Counted from the first letter of the stretch, positions 7,809 through 16,752 are shown. The stretch is DNA of 64,000 bases from Streptomyces roseolus (GCF_014649855.1 NZ_BMTV01000003.1:124001-188000); one strand, 5' to 3'. Made by a program: numbers and translations. The notes: generated by a model from the sequence alone, not told the origin.

Positions 7809-9515
7809 TCAGCTCGCCGCGGAGCCGGTGGTGTCGAGGAGCTTCTTGTACCAGTCGCGGAGCTGGTCGCCACCCTTGGTCTTCCACTCCGAGACGGCCT
7901 GCTGCATGTCGGAGAGCTTCCTGCGGCCGCGGACGATGTCCTTCTCCAGTTGCTCGAAGTCGTTCATGAGGCCGGTCCACTGGGCGGGTTCGGTGACGGT
8001 GAGGCCGTAGAAGGAGGACTTGCGGGTGAGGGCGCCCATCCGCTGCTGCCACTCGACCTGGGCCTTGGTGACCTCGGGCAGGTCGGGGTGGGCGATGTAG
8101 GGGGCGGGGCTGGCGACGAACATCCAGGAGCTGCTGACCTCCTGGTTGCCGGCGTCGGTCTTGACCGGCAGGCCGTCCTTGATCGTGTGGTGGACGCCCT
8201 CGACGCCGTAGTCGGTGAGCATGCGCTCCTTGGTGCCGTAGGGGGCGGCGGTGAAGTTCGCGATGGCGAGGGCGTCCTCGATCAGCGCCTTGGGGGCGCC
8301 CTTGCGGACGAAGGCCCAGATGTTGGCGGGGTTGGTGGCCCACAGCCGCGGGGCGCCGCCGGCGTGGCCGGGGACGTCCATGGCGGCCATGGCGAACGTG
8401 GGGTTCTGCGCGGCCATCTCGGCGGTCTTGGCGTACCAGTGGGAGAGGTCGTTGTTGTAGACGAGGCACTGGCCGGAGGTGAAGCGGACGCTGGTGTCGC
8501 CCTGGTTCTGGGCCTTCTCGTCGGGGTGGACGACGCCGGCGTCGAAGAGCTTGCGGGTCCATTCCAGGGCTTCGAGGTATTCGGGCGTCTCGATGCGGTT
8601 GACCAGCTTGCCGTCGACGAGGTTCCAGCCGAGCGCCTTGTCGCCGCCGTTGAGGACGCCGAACATGTTCCAGGCGGTCCAGGTCATGTCGCCGCAGGCC
8701 CACACCTTCGCCCTCGCGCTGGTGATCTCCTTGGCGAGGGCGAGGAACTCGTCGGCGCTCTGCGGGAGTTGCCAGCCCTTCGCCTCGAAGAGGTCCTTGC
8801 GGTAGAAGGGCGCGATGTTGGTGACGTAGGAGGCGGGCATGGGCAGGCCGCGGAGGCTGCCGCCGAAGAGGGAGCGCTGCCAGGCGTCGGTGGGGATGGC
8901 GGCGAGGTTGGGGTAGGCCTTGACCTTGTCGCCGGAGAGGTACGGGCCGAGGTCCTCGAACTTGGCGTTGATGGCGCTGGGGATCTTGCCGCCGAGGTTC
9001 CAGCCGGGGACGACGACGATGTCGGGGATGTCGCTGGAGGCGAGGACGGCGCCGAGCTTCTGGTCGTAGACGTTGCCGTCCTGGTTCTGCCAGGTGGCCT
9101 GGACGCCGATGGCCTCGTTCATGGCCTGGTAGTACGGGTTGCCGGCGGCGGGCGGGGTGCCCCAGAAGGGGGCCATGACGGTGAGCGCGCCTCCCTTGCC
9201 CTTCTTCCCTTCGACGGACGCCTTGAGTTCGGCGCTCGGGATGGCGCGGGTGAAGCCGGCGGCGGAGCCGTTGCGCGCGGGGACGTCGGGGGTGACGACG
9301 TCGCTGGGCACGTGGGCGGGGAGGAGCTTCGCGGCCTCCTTGCCGCTGGTGGTGCCGTCCTTCTTGCCGGTGCCGGTGCCGCCACCGCCGCCGCAGGCGG
9401 TGAGGAGCGGGGCCCCGCCGGCGACCGCGACGGCGGCGACGGCGCCGGTGGCGAGGAAGCCCCTCCGGCTCTGCTCGGTTCTCGGGGAGCCCGTGGAGGC
9501 GGCGTTCGGCGTCAT
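7809..9515 (-). CDS. Extracellular solute-binding lipoprotein of a sugar importer (568 aa)
   Basis: The N-terminus combines a twin-arginine region (QSRRGFLATGAVAAVAVAGG) with a lipobox LLTAC followed by a Gly-rich linker, so the mature protein should be anchored outside the membrane. The length (568 aa) and LplB/LplC partners fit the large family of binding proteins for oligosaccharides. First gene of a five-gene minus-strand operon (binding protein, two permeases, GH42, GH95). A promoter with a LacI operator at its start point lies upstream. Confidence 0.92.
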   Translation of the reverse strand: MTPNAASTGSPRTEQSRRGFLATGAVAAVAVAGGAPLLTACGGGGGTGTGKKDGTTSGKEAAKLLPAHVPSDVVTPDVPARNGSAAGFTRAIPSAELKASVEGKKGKGGALTVMAPFWGTPPAAGNPYYQAMNEAIGVQATWQNQDGNVYDQKLGAVLASSDIPDIVVVPGWNLGGKIPSAINAKFEDLGPYLSGDKVKAYPNLAAIPTDAWQRSLFGGSLRGLPMPASYVTNIAPFYRKDLFEAKGWQLPQSADEFLALAKEITSARAKVWACGDMTWTAWNMFGVLNGGDKALGWNLVDGKLVNRIETPEYLEALEWTRKLFDAGVVHPDEKAQNQGDTSVRFTSGQCLVYNNDLSHWYAKTAEMAAQNPTFAMAAMDVPGHAGGAPRLWATNPANIWAFVRKGAPKALIEDALAIANFTAAPYGTKERMLTDYGVEGVHHTIKDGLPVKTDAGNQEVSSSWMFVASPAPYIAHPDLPEVTKAQVEWQQRMGALTRKSSFYGLTVTEPAQWTGLMNDFEQLEKDIVRGRRKLSDMQQAVSEWKTKGGDQLRDWYKKLLDTTGSAAS

Positions 9516-9644
9516 TGCGTCAACCCTTCATGGCACGCGCCAGGACACACGGCGTCCGAGGGGTCGCCGGCCGGCTGCGGTGTGTGGAGGTGGAGCAGGA
9601 GCGAAGAAGCGGGAAGTCGAAGCGGCGGAGCCGGGGCACGACAG

Positions 9645-9658
9645 TCGAAGCGCTTCGA
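9645..9658. promoter_or_regulatory. LacI-type operator for the importer operon
   Basis: Perfect palindrome TCGAAGCGCTTCGA, ten bases after the probable -10 element of the minus-strand promoter (9669-9697), where a bound repressor would block initiation. Confidence 0.8.
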
Positions 9659-9668
9659 TGTTGCTGTG

Positions 9669-9697
9669 AGGTTAAGTGAGGACCACGGGTGCGGCAA
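9669..9697 (-). promoter_or_regulatory. Putative promoter of the importer operon
   Basis: Read on the minus strand: TTGCCG (9697-9692), exactly 17 bases, TAACCT (9674-9669), followed ten bases later by the operator. Confidence 0.55.
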
Positions 9698-9789
9698 GAG
9701 TCGTTCAGGAGTTTCTCGCAGCGGAGCCCGGACCGGCCGGATGCCTTCAACTCCTGTGGACAGAAAGGGAAGTGTCGGCGCCATACGCC

Positions 9790-9818
9790 TTGACACCCAC
9801 TCGGCGGGACTGAAGCAT
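9790..9818 (+). promoter_or_regulatory. Putative promoter of the GH3 gene
   Basis: A full -35 TTGACA (9790-9795) is followed after 17 bases by a weak -10 (AAGCAT, 9813-9818) that abuts the operator at 9818-9831. Confidence 0.5.
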
Positions 9819-9831
9819 CGAAGCGCTTCGA
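9818..9831. promoter_or_regulatory. LacI-type operator for the GH3 gene
   Basis: Perfect palindrome TCGAAGCGCTTCGA overlapping the -10/start-point region of the plus-strand promoter, 46 bases before the GH3 start codon. Confidence 0.8.
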
Positions 9832-9876
9832 AACTTCCGGCCGCCGGACGGCGGCCGCCGTCCAAGGGACTCGTAC

Positions 9877-12726
9877 GTGACCGCAGACCGGCCGCCCTTC
9901 CGTGACCCTTCCCTCCCCGTCGGGGCACGCGTCGCCGACCTCGTCGGCCGCCTCGCCCCCGCCGAACGCCTCGCCCTCCTGCACCAGTTCGCGCCCGGCG
10001 TCGACCACCTCGGGCTCGCCGCCTTCCGCACCGGCCAGGAGGCGCTGCACGGCGTCGCCTGGATGGGTCCGGCCACCGTCTTCCCGCAGGCCGTGGGCCT
10101 CGGCGCGAGCTGGCACCCGGAGCTGGTGCGCAGGGTCGGCGAGGCCGTCTCCCGCGAGGCGCGGGTGATGCGCGCCAAGGACGACCGGGTCGGCCTGAAC
10201 GTGTGGGCGCCCACCGTGAACCTGCTGCGCAACCCGCTGTGGGGGCGCGTCGAGGAGGGTTACGCGGAGGACCCGGTGCTCACCTCCGCCATCGCCGTCG
10301 CGTTCACGCGCGGCCTGCGCGGCGACCACCCCGTGTACTGGCGCACGGCGCCGGTCCTCAAGCACTGGCTCGCGCACAACAACGAGACGGCCCGCGACAC
10401 CTCCTCGGCCTCCGTCCGCCCGCGCGTGCTCCACGAGTACGACCTCCGGGCCTTCCGCGGCGCCGTCGAGGCGGGCACGGTGGCCGGCGTCATGCCCGCG
10501 TACAACCTGGTCAACGGCCGCCCCAACCATCTGTCCCCGTACCTGGAGTCGGAGCTGCGGACCTGGACGGAACAGGAGCTCCTCGTCTGCTCCGACGCGG
10601 GCGCGCCCAGCAACCTCGGCGACTCCCAGGCGTACTTCGGCACCCACGAGGAGGCCGTCGCGGCGGCGCTGCGCGCGGGCGTCGACTCCTTCACGGACCA
10701 CGGCACCGACAGCACGATCGTCCTCGGGCGGCTGGAACGGGCCCTGGAGCGGGGCCTGATCGACCAGGAGGACGTGGACCGGGCGGTCCGCCGGCAGCTG
10801 ACCGTGCGGATGCTGCTCGGCGAGTTCGACCCCGAACTCGACCCGTACGCACGGGAGTCGGCGTACGACACGGCCGACCACCGGGAGCTGGCGCGCGAGG
10901 CGGCGGAGGCGGCGCTCGTCCTCCTCCGCAACGAACCCGTCGGCGACGCGCCCCTGCTGCCGCTGCGGGAGGGCGGGCGGATCGCGGTCGTCGGGCTGCT
11001 CGCCGACGCCGCCAAGCTCGACTGGTACAGCGGCGCGCTGCTGCACCGCTCCTCCCCCCTCGACGGCATCCGGGAGCGGTTCGGCGCGGACCGGGTGGAC
11101 TTCGCGGAGGGCGTGGACCGGATCCGGCTGCGCACCGCCGACGGCCGCGCGCTGCGCGTGCGCGAGCCCGCGGACGGCGGGTCCGCACGCGACGCGGAGA
11201 TCGCCCTCGACCCGGCGCTGCTCGCCGGCCGCACCGACCTGCCGCCGCTGACCGCGGACCCCGAGGGTTCGGTCCTCGACCTGATCGACTGGGGCGACGG
11301 GGTGCTGACGCTGCGCGCCCCCGACGGCCGGTACCTGTCCGTGGCCGAGGACGGCCTGGTGCGCGCCTCCGCGGACGAGCCGGGCGGCTGGGTCGTCCAG
11401 GAGACGTTCCGCTTCGAGACCCACGGGGACGGTCACCTCCTTCGGCACCTCGGGACGGGGGGCTACGTCTCTGTCGCCGCCGACGGCGTGAAGGTTGCCG
11501 CCGATCGCGAGACGGCCGGAGTCTTCGCGGTGGAGACCGTCGAGCGGGGCGAGGACGCCGTCGCCCGGGCGGCGGCCGGCGCCGGGACGGTGATCGTCGT
11601 CGCCGGGAACGACCCGCACATCAACGGCCGCGAGACCGAGGACCGCACGACCCTCGCGCTCCCGCCGCACCAGGACCGCCTGTGGCGGGCCGCGCACGCG
11701 GCCAACCCGCGCACGGCCCTCGTCCTCGTCTCCTCCTACCCGTACGCGGTCCCCGACGCGGCCGCCGCGCTCCCGGCGCTCCTGTGGACCGCGCACGGCG
11801 GACAGGCCGCGGGCACGGCGCTCGCGCGGATCCTCGCCGGGGACGTCTCCCCCGCCGGGCGGCTGCCGCAGACCTGGTACGCCTCCGACGCCGACCTGCC
11901 GGACCTGCTCGACTACGACGTCATCGGCGGCCGGCAGACGTACCTCTACTTCGACGGGACGCCGCTCTTCCCCTTCGGCCACGGCCTGACGTACACGCGC
12001 TTCGGCTACGAGGACCTGACGGCGGCGGTGGACGCGGACGGGGTGCGGCTCTCGTGCACCGTCACCAACACGGGCGCGGTCGCCTCGGACGAGGTGGTGC
12101 AGGTGTACGCGCGGCCCGTCGCCCCCTCGGTCCCCCGCCCGCACCGCGCGCTCGTCGCCCACGAACGGATCCACCTGGCACCCGGCGCCACCGCCGCGCT
12201 CGCCTTCACGGTGCCGCTGTCGGCGCTCGCGTACTGGGACGTGGCGCACGGCCGGTGGGCGGTGGAGCCGGGGACGTACGCGTTCCTGGCCGGCCCGTCC
12301 TCGGCGGACGCCCGCCGCACCGTCCTCGTGGAACTGGCCGGCGAGGCGCCGGGACCGCGCCCGGTCCCGGAGGCGGGTCTGGAGGCCGCCGACTACGACG
12401 AGCAGACCGGCACGGCGATCGTCGACCGGTCCCGCGTCTCCGGCGACGCGGTGGCCCCGGCGGACCCCGGCGTGCCGGGCACGCTCCTCTACCGGGCGTG
12501 CGGCTTCGGCGACGGGGTCACGGAGGTGGCGGTGACGGCGGCCGGGGAGGGCGAGGTGGTCCTCTCCGCCGGCTCCCGCGAACTGGCCCGCGTGACGCTG
12601 CCGCCGACCGGCGGCCGGTACGCCTACGCGACCGTCGGCGCCCCCTGTCACGTCCGCGACGTGACGGACCTGCGCGTCGAACTGCGCGGCCCGCTGCGCC
12701 TCGCGCGCCTGGCCTTCGCCGGCTGA
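9877..12726 (+). CDS. GH3 beta-glycosidase with a fascin-like insert (949 aa)
   Basis: Retaining GH3 enzyme, probably a beta-glucosidase or beta-xylosidase on imported oligosaccharides (no signal peptide). The N-terminal barrel contains LKHWLAHNNE and the nucleophile motif LLVCSDAG (Asp240); the C-terminal alpha/beta-sandwich carries TEDRTTLALPPHQ and AGRLPQTWY; a fibronectin-like domain follows (FGHGLTYTRFGYEDL). In place of the PA14 domain common in related GH3 proteins, residues about 405-560 contain repeated GRYLSV-like units (LTLRAPDGRYLSV, GGYVSVAADGVK) resembling a fascin-type beta-trefoil. The GTG 9877 start follows AAGGGA. Regulated by the adjacent LacI operator. Confidence 0.9.
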   Translation: MTADRPPFRDPSLPVGARVADLVGRLAPAERLALLHQFAPGVDHLGLAAFRTGQEALHGVAWMGPATVFPQAVGLGASWHPELVRRVGEAVSREARVMRAKDDRVGLNVWAPTVNLLRNPLWGRVEEGYAEDPVLTSAIAVAFTRGLRGDHPVYWRTAPVLKHWLAHNNETARDTSSASVRPRVLHEYDLRAFRGAVEAGTVAGVMPAYNLVNGRPNHLSPYLESELRTWTEQELLVCSDAGAPSNLGDSQAYFGTHEEAVAAALRAGVDSFTDHGTDSTIVLGRLERALERGLIDQEDVDRAVRRQLTVRMLLGEFDPELDPYARESAYDTADHRELAREAAEAALVLLRNEPVGDAPLLPLREGGRIAVVGLLADAAKLDWYSGALLHRSSPLDGIRERFGADRVDFAEGVDRIRLRTADGRALRVREPADGGSARDAEIALDPALLAGRTDLPPLTADPEGSVLDLIDWGDGVLTLRAPDGRYLSVAEDGLVRASADEPGGWVVQETFRFETHGDGHLLRHLGTGGYVSVAADGVKVAADRETAGVFAVETVERGEDAVARAAAGAGTVIVVAGNDPHINGRETEDRTTLALPPHQDRLWRAAHAANPRTALVLVSSYPYAVPDAAAALPALLWTAHGGQAAGTALARILAGDVSPAGRLPQTWYASDADLPDLLDYDVIGGRQTYLYFDGTPLFPFGHGLTYTRFGYEDLTAAVDADGVRLSCTVTNTGAVASDEVVQVYARPVAPSVPRPHRALVAHERIHLAPGATAALAFTVPLSALAYWDVAHGRWAVEPGTYAFLAGPSSADARRTVLVELAGEAPGPRPVPEAGLEAADYDEQTGTAIVDRSRVSGDAVAPADPGVPGTLLYRACGFGDGVTEVAVTAAGEGEVVLSAGSRELARVTLPPTGGRYAYATVGAPCHVRDVTDLRVELRGPLRLARLAFAG

Positions 12727-12801
12727 GGGACCTGCGCGCGGCTCCCCCGTGTCACGGCCGGTTAGGCTCGCCGGGTCCATGACACAGGGGAGGGAACCCA
12801 C

Positions 12802-13353
12802 ATGATCCGCACGACGCCCGTACGCCGGGCCGCGCTGGTGGCCGCCGCTCTGGCGGCCCTGGCCGTCTCCTGCAGCACGACGCCGAAGCCGGACGCCGCG
12901 GCGGGGGGCCGGGCGACGACACCGGCGACGGCGGTGCCGGAGGCGACGGAGAGCGCCGGGCCCACGGCCGCGCCCGACGGCCCCGACGCCCTGCCCGACG
13001 ACGCCACGCGCTCCCCCGCGCCCACCCAGGATCCGTTCGCCCCCTCCTCCGACGAGAAGGTCCGCGACGCCTTCGCGACCCTCCAGGCCACGCTCTACGA
13101 CTCCTGCACGACGGACTGCTCCTCCTTCCTCGGCCGCGTCCACAAGGAGCTCCAGGAGCTCGACATGGCGATGAAGGCCGACCCGAAGGGCCCCGGCCAC
13201 TTCCCGGAGCCGATCGCGCGGATGGCGGAGCTGAACGAGACGCTCGCCGGGGACGCCTCCTACCCGAACCTGAAGGAGCACCAGAAGGAGCTCATCGGCA
13301 CCCGCGACTTCATCAACACCTGGATGCAGGACCACCCGGACGACTACCGCTGA
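12802..13353 (+). CDS. Putative secreted lipoprotein of unknown function (183 aa)
   Basis: A positively charged start, a hydrophobic stretch and lipobox LAVSC predict a membrane-anchored exported lipoprotein. A Pro/Ala/Asp-rich, probably flexible linker (about residues 25-75) leads to a soluble helical domain with two cysteines in a short CTTDC motif. GGGAGGGA before the ATG supports this start. I do not recognise the domain. The last 41 bases overlap the convergent MFS gene. Confidence 0.8.
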   Translation: MIRTTPVRRAALVAAALAALAVSCSTTPKPDAAAGGRATTPATAVPEATESAGPTAAPDGPDALPDDATRSPAPTQDPFAPSSDEKVRDAFATLQATLYDSCTTDCSSFLGRVHKELQELDMAMKADPKGPGHFPEPIARMAELNETLAGDASYPNLKEHQKELIGTRDFINTWMQDHPDDYR

Positions 13354-14464
13354 CGGCCGCGACGGCCAGCGCGGCGGCGACGAGCCCCGCGCTCAGCAGG
13401 AACGGCCCCGTCGCCCGGTCCAGGACCGTCGCGGCGAGCAACGGCCCGGCCACCGCGCCCACGTTGAGCGCGGCCGTCGCGTACGCCCCCGCGAGCGTGG
13501 GCGCGCCGGCGGCCTCGTACAGGACGCGGGCGACGAGCGTGCCCCCGAGGGCGAACGCCAGGGCGCCCTGGACGAGGAGCAGCCCGAGCAGGGCGGCCGG
13601 ACGCTCCGCGAGCGCGGCGAGGCCGACCCAGCCGACGAGGAACAGCGGCCCGCCGACGGCGAGGACCCGGGCGGCGTGGCGGTCGGCCAGCCGCCCGGCC
13701 GCCGTGACCCCGGCGAAGGAGCCCGCGCCGAACAGCACGAGGGCGACGGAGACCCAGGCCGCGCCGAGTCCGGCCGGGCCGGTCACCACCGGAGCGAGGA
13801 AGGTGAACGCACCGAAGGTGGCGGCGTTCACCAGCGCGGCCGGCACCAGGACACGGAGCAGCCGGGGCGACCGGAGCACCCCGAACTCGGCGCGCAGGGA
13901 ACGCCGTTCGCCCCGGCCGCCGGGCACGCCCCACAGGATCCCGAACGCGGCGGGCACGCACAGCGCGGCGACCGCCCAGAACGCGGACCGCCATCCGGCG
14001 ACGGCGCCGAGCAGCGCGCCCCCGGGCACCCCGGCGACGGTCGCGACGGTCGTGCCGCCCAGCAGCACGGCGAGCGCCCGCGCCTTGCGGTCCGCCGGGA
14101 CCATGGCGGTGGCGGTGGTGAGCGCGAGCGCGAGGAACCCGGCGTTGGCGAGGGCGGCGGCGAACCGGCTGAGGAGCAGGACGGCGAAGCGGTCCGTCAC
14201 CGCCCCGAGGAGGTGCGCGGCGAGGAAGACGAGGACGAACACGAGCAGCCCGCCGCGCGCGGACCGCCCTCGGGTCAGCACGGCCATGAGCGGCGCGCCG
14301 ACCACCATGCCGACGGCGAAGGCGGAGGTGAGCGCACCGGCGGCACCGACGCTCACCCCGAGGTCGCGGGCGAGGTCCGGCAGCAGACCGGCGAGCATGA
14401 ACTCCGAGGTGCCCATGGCGAAGACGGCCAGGGCGAGCAGATACAGGGGGAAGGGAAGGGGCAC
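13313..14464 (-). CDS. MFS transporter, drug:H+ antiporter type (383 aa)
   Basis: Twelve hydrophobic segments; the start LYLLALAVFAMGTSEFMLAGLLPDLARDLG is characteristic of the AraJ/CmlA-like DHA1 group of exporters. GTG 14464 is preferred because GGAG lies nine bases upstream; longer versions begin with non-hydrophobic, arginine-rich sequence. Stands alone, with no nearby regulator. The substrate cannot be told from sequence. The 3' end overlaps the convergent lipoprotein gene by 41 bases. Confidence 0.88.
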   Translation of the reverse strand: MPLPFPLYLLALAVFAMGTSEFMLAGLLPDLARDLGVSVGAAGALTSAFAVGMVVGAPLMAVLTRGRSARGGLLVFVLVFLAAHLLGAVTDRFAVLLLSRFAAALANAGFLALALTTATAMVPADRKARALAVLLGGTTVATVAGVPGGALLGAVAGWRSAFWAVAALCVPAAFGILWGVPGGRGERRSLRAEFGVLRSPRLLRVLVPAALVNAATFGAFTFLAPVVTGPAGLGAAWVSVALVLFGAGSFAGVTAAGRLADRHAARVLAVGGPLFLVGWVGLAALAERPAALLGLLLVQGALAFALGGTLVARVLYEAAGAPTLAGAYATAALNVGAVAGPLLAATVLDRATGPFLLSAGLVAAALAVAAVSGSRPGGPASRC

Positions 14465-14734
14465 GGGGGCTCCGAGGTGAGGCGAGAACGGTGGACGTCG
14501 TCTCGTCACCGCCGCCGTCCCGCCTCACCGACCCCTCGGGAGCGCACGGGCACACCGGAACGGCCGCACGGCGCGGGGCGCTGCGGCGGTCGGTGGCCGG
14601 GTGCGGCTCAGGGAGTACGGAGGCTCAGGGGCTGACGGCGTGACCGAAAGCCCCCCGCTCTGGACGCCTCGGGGCTGGACATGGTGGGCACGGTACCTCT
14701 CGGCCCCGCTCCCCCGCACCTGGTTTCCCGGCCC
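14465..14734. other. Intergenic stretch left of the inverted-repeat element
   Basis: Short open frames occur on both strands but none has a convincing ribosome site plus recognisable product. I see no RNA gene or terminator. Confidence 0.4.
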
Positions 14735-14943
14735 AGGCCGTGTCTTCCGGATCGGGCCGGATCAGCTCGCGGCGTCCGGTGCCGTGCAGTGCAAGGCGGA
14801 GGAGGAAGTCCCTGCGGTGGGGGGTGCCTCCCAGCGGTAGCCGGGGGACGTCGGCGGCCGACGACAACGCGGCTGGGGGCGCCCCCTCTGGGGGAGGGCG
14901 TGCCAGGCGCCGCGAGCCCGGCCCGATCCGGAAGTCACGGCCT
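14735..14943. mobile_element. Putative MITE-like element (about 209 bp) with terminal inverted repeats
   Basis: The ends are inverted copies: AGGCCGTGTCTTCCGGATCG... at 14735-14760 and its complement at 14918-14943 match at 25 of 26 positions, and after a short indel the match continues through GCTCGCGGCG. The interior has smaller inverted motifs and no open frame for a transposase, so this would be non-autonomous. The right end supplies the TAG stop of the neighbouring gene. No clear target duplication is visible. Confidence 0.6.
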
Positions 14944-15793
14944 AGGATCCGGCCTGTTCGTCGTGGGCTTCGAAGACCGTGCCGTCGGCGCACGGCCTGC
15001 CGGCGAACCGCTCGGAGCCCGCGCCGTCCAGCCCGACCCGGTCGCCCTCCCGGGCGTAGAGCCCGCCCTTCGGGCCGTACACGGCGGCCTCGCCGTCCTC
15101 CTCCCGGACCGACCAGCCATGGCCCCAGGCGACGGCCGTCGGCACGGCGCCCGCGTGGGTCCTCACCGCGACGCAGCGGTCGTCGGTGACCACGAGCGTT
15201 CCCGAGAGGTGCGCGGAGCGGCCGGGCGGCGTGTCGCCCGCGCCGCGGGTCAGGACCTTCTCGAAGGGCTTCCCGACCTTTCCGGACCGGGCCCGGTCCG
15301 GACGGCCGGGTGCGGGGGGCGTGGTCGCCCGCTCCCCGCACGCCTCGGGCGGGAGCTCCCGGAGGGAGGGCCGCGGGGGCCCCGAGGCCGGGGGCGGCAC
15401 CTCGAACGCGTAACAGCCGGTCACCCACCGACTCGTCGGGAAAGGGATGCCGGCCGCCTGGCCCTGACCGGCCAGTTCCGCGACCACGGTGACCGCCCCG
15501 TCCTGGCGCGTGGCGCCGACGAAGCCCCCCGCGGGCTTGGCGGGGCGGAAGACCCCGGCGATCTCCCCGTCGGGAAGGCTGCCGTCGGCCGCCGCCTCGC
15601 CCAACCGCTCGCGGTGCGTCGCGACGTTCTCCCGCAGGTCCTCACGCGCCCGGTCCTCGGCACGCGCCGGCTGCGTCTCCAGCCAGACCAGGCCGCCGAA
15701 GACAGCCGTGAGCAGCAACACCAGAACGGTCAGGCAGCCGTTGAACAGGCAGCCGCCCGGCGTACCCGTCCGGACCCGTGGTCGTCTCGCCAT
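14942..15793 (-). CDS. Single-pass membrane protein of unknown function (283 aa)
   Basis: One strongly hydrophobic segment near the N-terminus (LTVLVLLLTAVFGGLVWLET) after basic residues predicts a membrane anchor with an outward domain of about 240 residues. That domain contains paired cysteines (GCYAFEV, EACGERA, DDRCVAV, GRPCADG). Not recognised as a named family. ATG 15793 is chosen; an in-frame GTG at 15811 adds six residues. The stop codon lies inside the end of the inverted-repeat element, so the original C-terminus may have been altered by insertion. Confidence 0.72.
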   Translation of the reverse strand: MARRPRVRTGTPGGCLFNGCLTVLVLLLTAVFGGLVWLETQPARAEDRAREDLRENVATHRERLGEAAADGSLPDGEIAGVFRPAKPAGGFVGATRQDGAVTVVAELAGQGQAAGIPFPTSRWVTGCYAFEVPPPASGPPRPSLRELPPEACGERATTPPAPGRPDRARSGKVGKPFEKVLTRGAGDTPPGRSAHLSGTLVVTDDRCVAVRTHAGAVPTAVAWGHGWSVREEDGEAAVYGPKGGLYAREGDRVGLDGAGSERFAGRPCADGTVFEAHDEQAGS

Positions 15794-15859
15794 GACCGCA
15801 GCGTGCACCACGGGTACGCGGCGCTCACGGCCGTTTCCCCGATCGTGACCGGGGCCGCG

Positions 15860-16276
15860 TCACCACGTCACGACGGGCAGCGCGTCCGGACGGCCATAAG
15901 CAAGGATGTGCTTGAGGGCCTCCCGCATGCGCGCCACGTCCTCGGCCGGCGCGTCCAGGACCACCTCGACCACGGGATCCTCCAGGCCCAGGTCGTCCAG
16001 GTGCGCGGGGTCGAACGTGACCCGCAGCAGGTCGCCCCCCAGCTCGACCGCGCGCAGGCATCCGTACGCCGTGTTCTGGTCGGGGGTGACGACGCAGTAG
16101 GAGTCCATCCCGAGCCGGACGGCCTGCTCGTCCGGCTCCTCGATGCCGCTCTGGAATTCGAGCGCGAAGCTCTCCTCGTCCTCCGACTCGATGACACCGG
16201 CCGTCGGGACGTACGCGCCCGGCGGAAGCTCCTCGTGCCATCCGTAGGCGATGGTCGCCACGAACCTGTAGCTCAT
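15860..16276 (-). CDS. Imm10-like immunity family protein (138 aa)
   Basis: A small acidic soluble protein whose central part (FALEFQSGIEEPDEQ, then VRLGMDSYCVV and TAYGCLRAVEL) resembles the Imm10 family of polymorphic-toxin immunity proteins. No toxin, secretion gene or Rhs/PT-TG fragment lies nearby, so it would be an orphan immunity gene. Alternatively it belongs to a look-alike family of unknown role. ATG 16276 gives a full-length domain. Confidence 0.6.
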   Translation of the reverse strand: MSYRFVATIAYGWHEELPPGAYVPTAGVIESEDEESFALEFQSGIEEPDEQAVRLGMDSYCVVTPDQNTAYGCLRAVELGGDLLRVTFDPAHLDDLGLEDPVVEVVLDAPAEDVARMREALKHILAYGRPDALPVVTW

Positions 16277-16305
16277 ACGCCTGTTCTATCAGGCCTGTCG
16301 GGACC

Positions 16306-16752
16306 TCACTCCACGGCCCATTCCCCGTCCTTCATCAGCTGCCGCCCCGCGAGCTCCGGCTCCTCGTGCCACGCCTGCACCTCCACCGGCCGCACCCGGA
16401 ACCACCGGTACGCGGGCCCCGCCTCGCGCGCGTCCCACCCGGTCTTGGCACGGAAGCCCTCGGCGGCCTCCGCCGGGACCTCGTCATGCGGGTACGCCGT
16501 GACCTCGCCGTCGAGAAGGACGACGTCCCGGGTGTCCCCGAGGGCGAGGCGGGCGCGGGGGTGGGCGACGAGGTTCCGCCCGGTCGGGTTGGACAGCCGG
16601 GTCACGAGCCACACGTCACGCCCGTCCCAGAAGAACGACAACGGCACGAGGTACGGCACCCCGCCGTCCCCGGCGGAGGCGACCCAGAGGTCCATCTCGC
16701 GCGTCAGCCGCTCCCGTACGTCGCGGATGCGCCGCGCGGTGTCGCGTATCAC
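16306..16752 (-). CDS. Pyridoxamine 5'-phosphate oxidase-like FMN/F420-binding protein (148 aa)
   Basis: Split-barrel fold protein: DLWVASAGDGGVPYLVPLSF, the strand VWLVTRLSNPTGRNL and the loop RARLALGDTRDVVLLDGEV match small PPOX-family flavin- or F420-dependent reductases. The GTG start overlaps the DUF397 stop (GTGA), so it ends a three-gene operon with an XRE regulator and a DUF397 protein. The substrate is unknown. Confidence 0.85.
   Translation of the reverse strand: MIRDTARRIRDVRERLTREMDLWVASAGDGGVPYLVPLSFFWDGRDVWLVTRLSNPTGRNLVAHPRARLALGDTRDVVLLDGEVTAYPHDEVPAEAAEGFRAKTGWDAREAGPAYRWFRVRPVEVQAWHEEPELAGRQLMKDGEWAVE

Larger units (their letters stand above)
9516..9876. other. Divergent regulatory region between the importer operon and GH3 gene
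   Basis: 361 bases without a gene. It holds two outward-facing promoters, each followed at its start point by a perfect TCGAAGCGCTTCGA operator, plus a half-site TCGAAGCGG at 9617-9625. The two perfect sites are 173 bases apart centre to centre, which would permit looping by a tetrameric repressor. Confidence 0.7.

Noticed and set aside
9520..13335. 1271-codon minus-strand open frame opposite GH3
   Set aside because: Arg/Gly/Val-rich translation of the antisense of a well-supported GH3 gene; no family similarity.
14601..14840. Possible small plus-strand gene (79 codons)
   Set aside because: Runs into the inverted-repeat element, has no clear ribosome site and no recognisable product.
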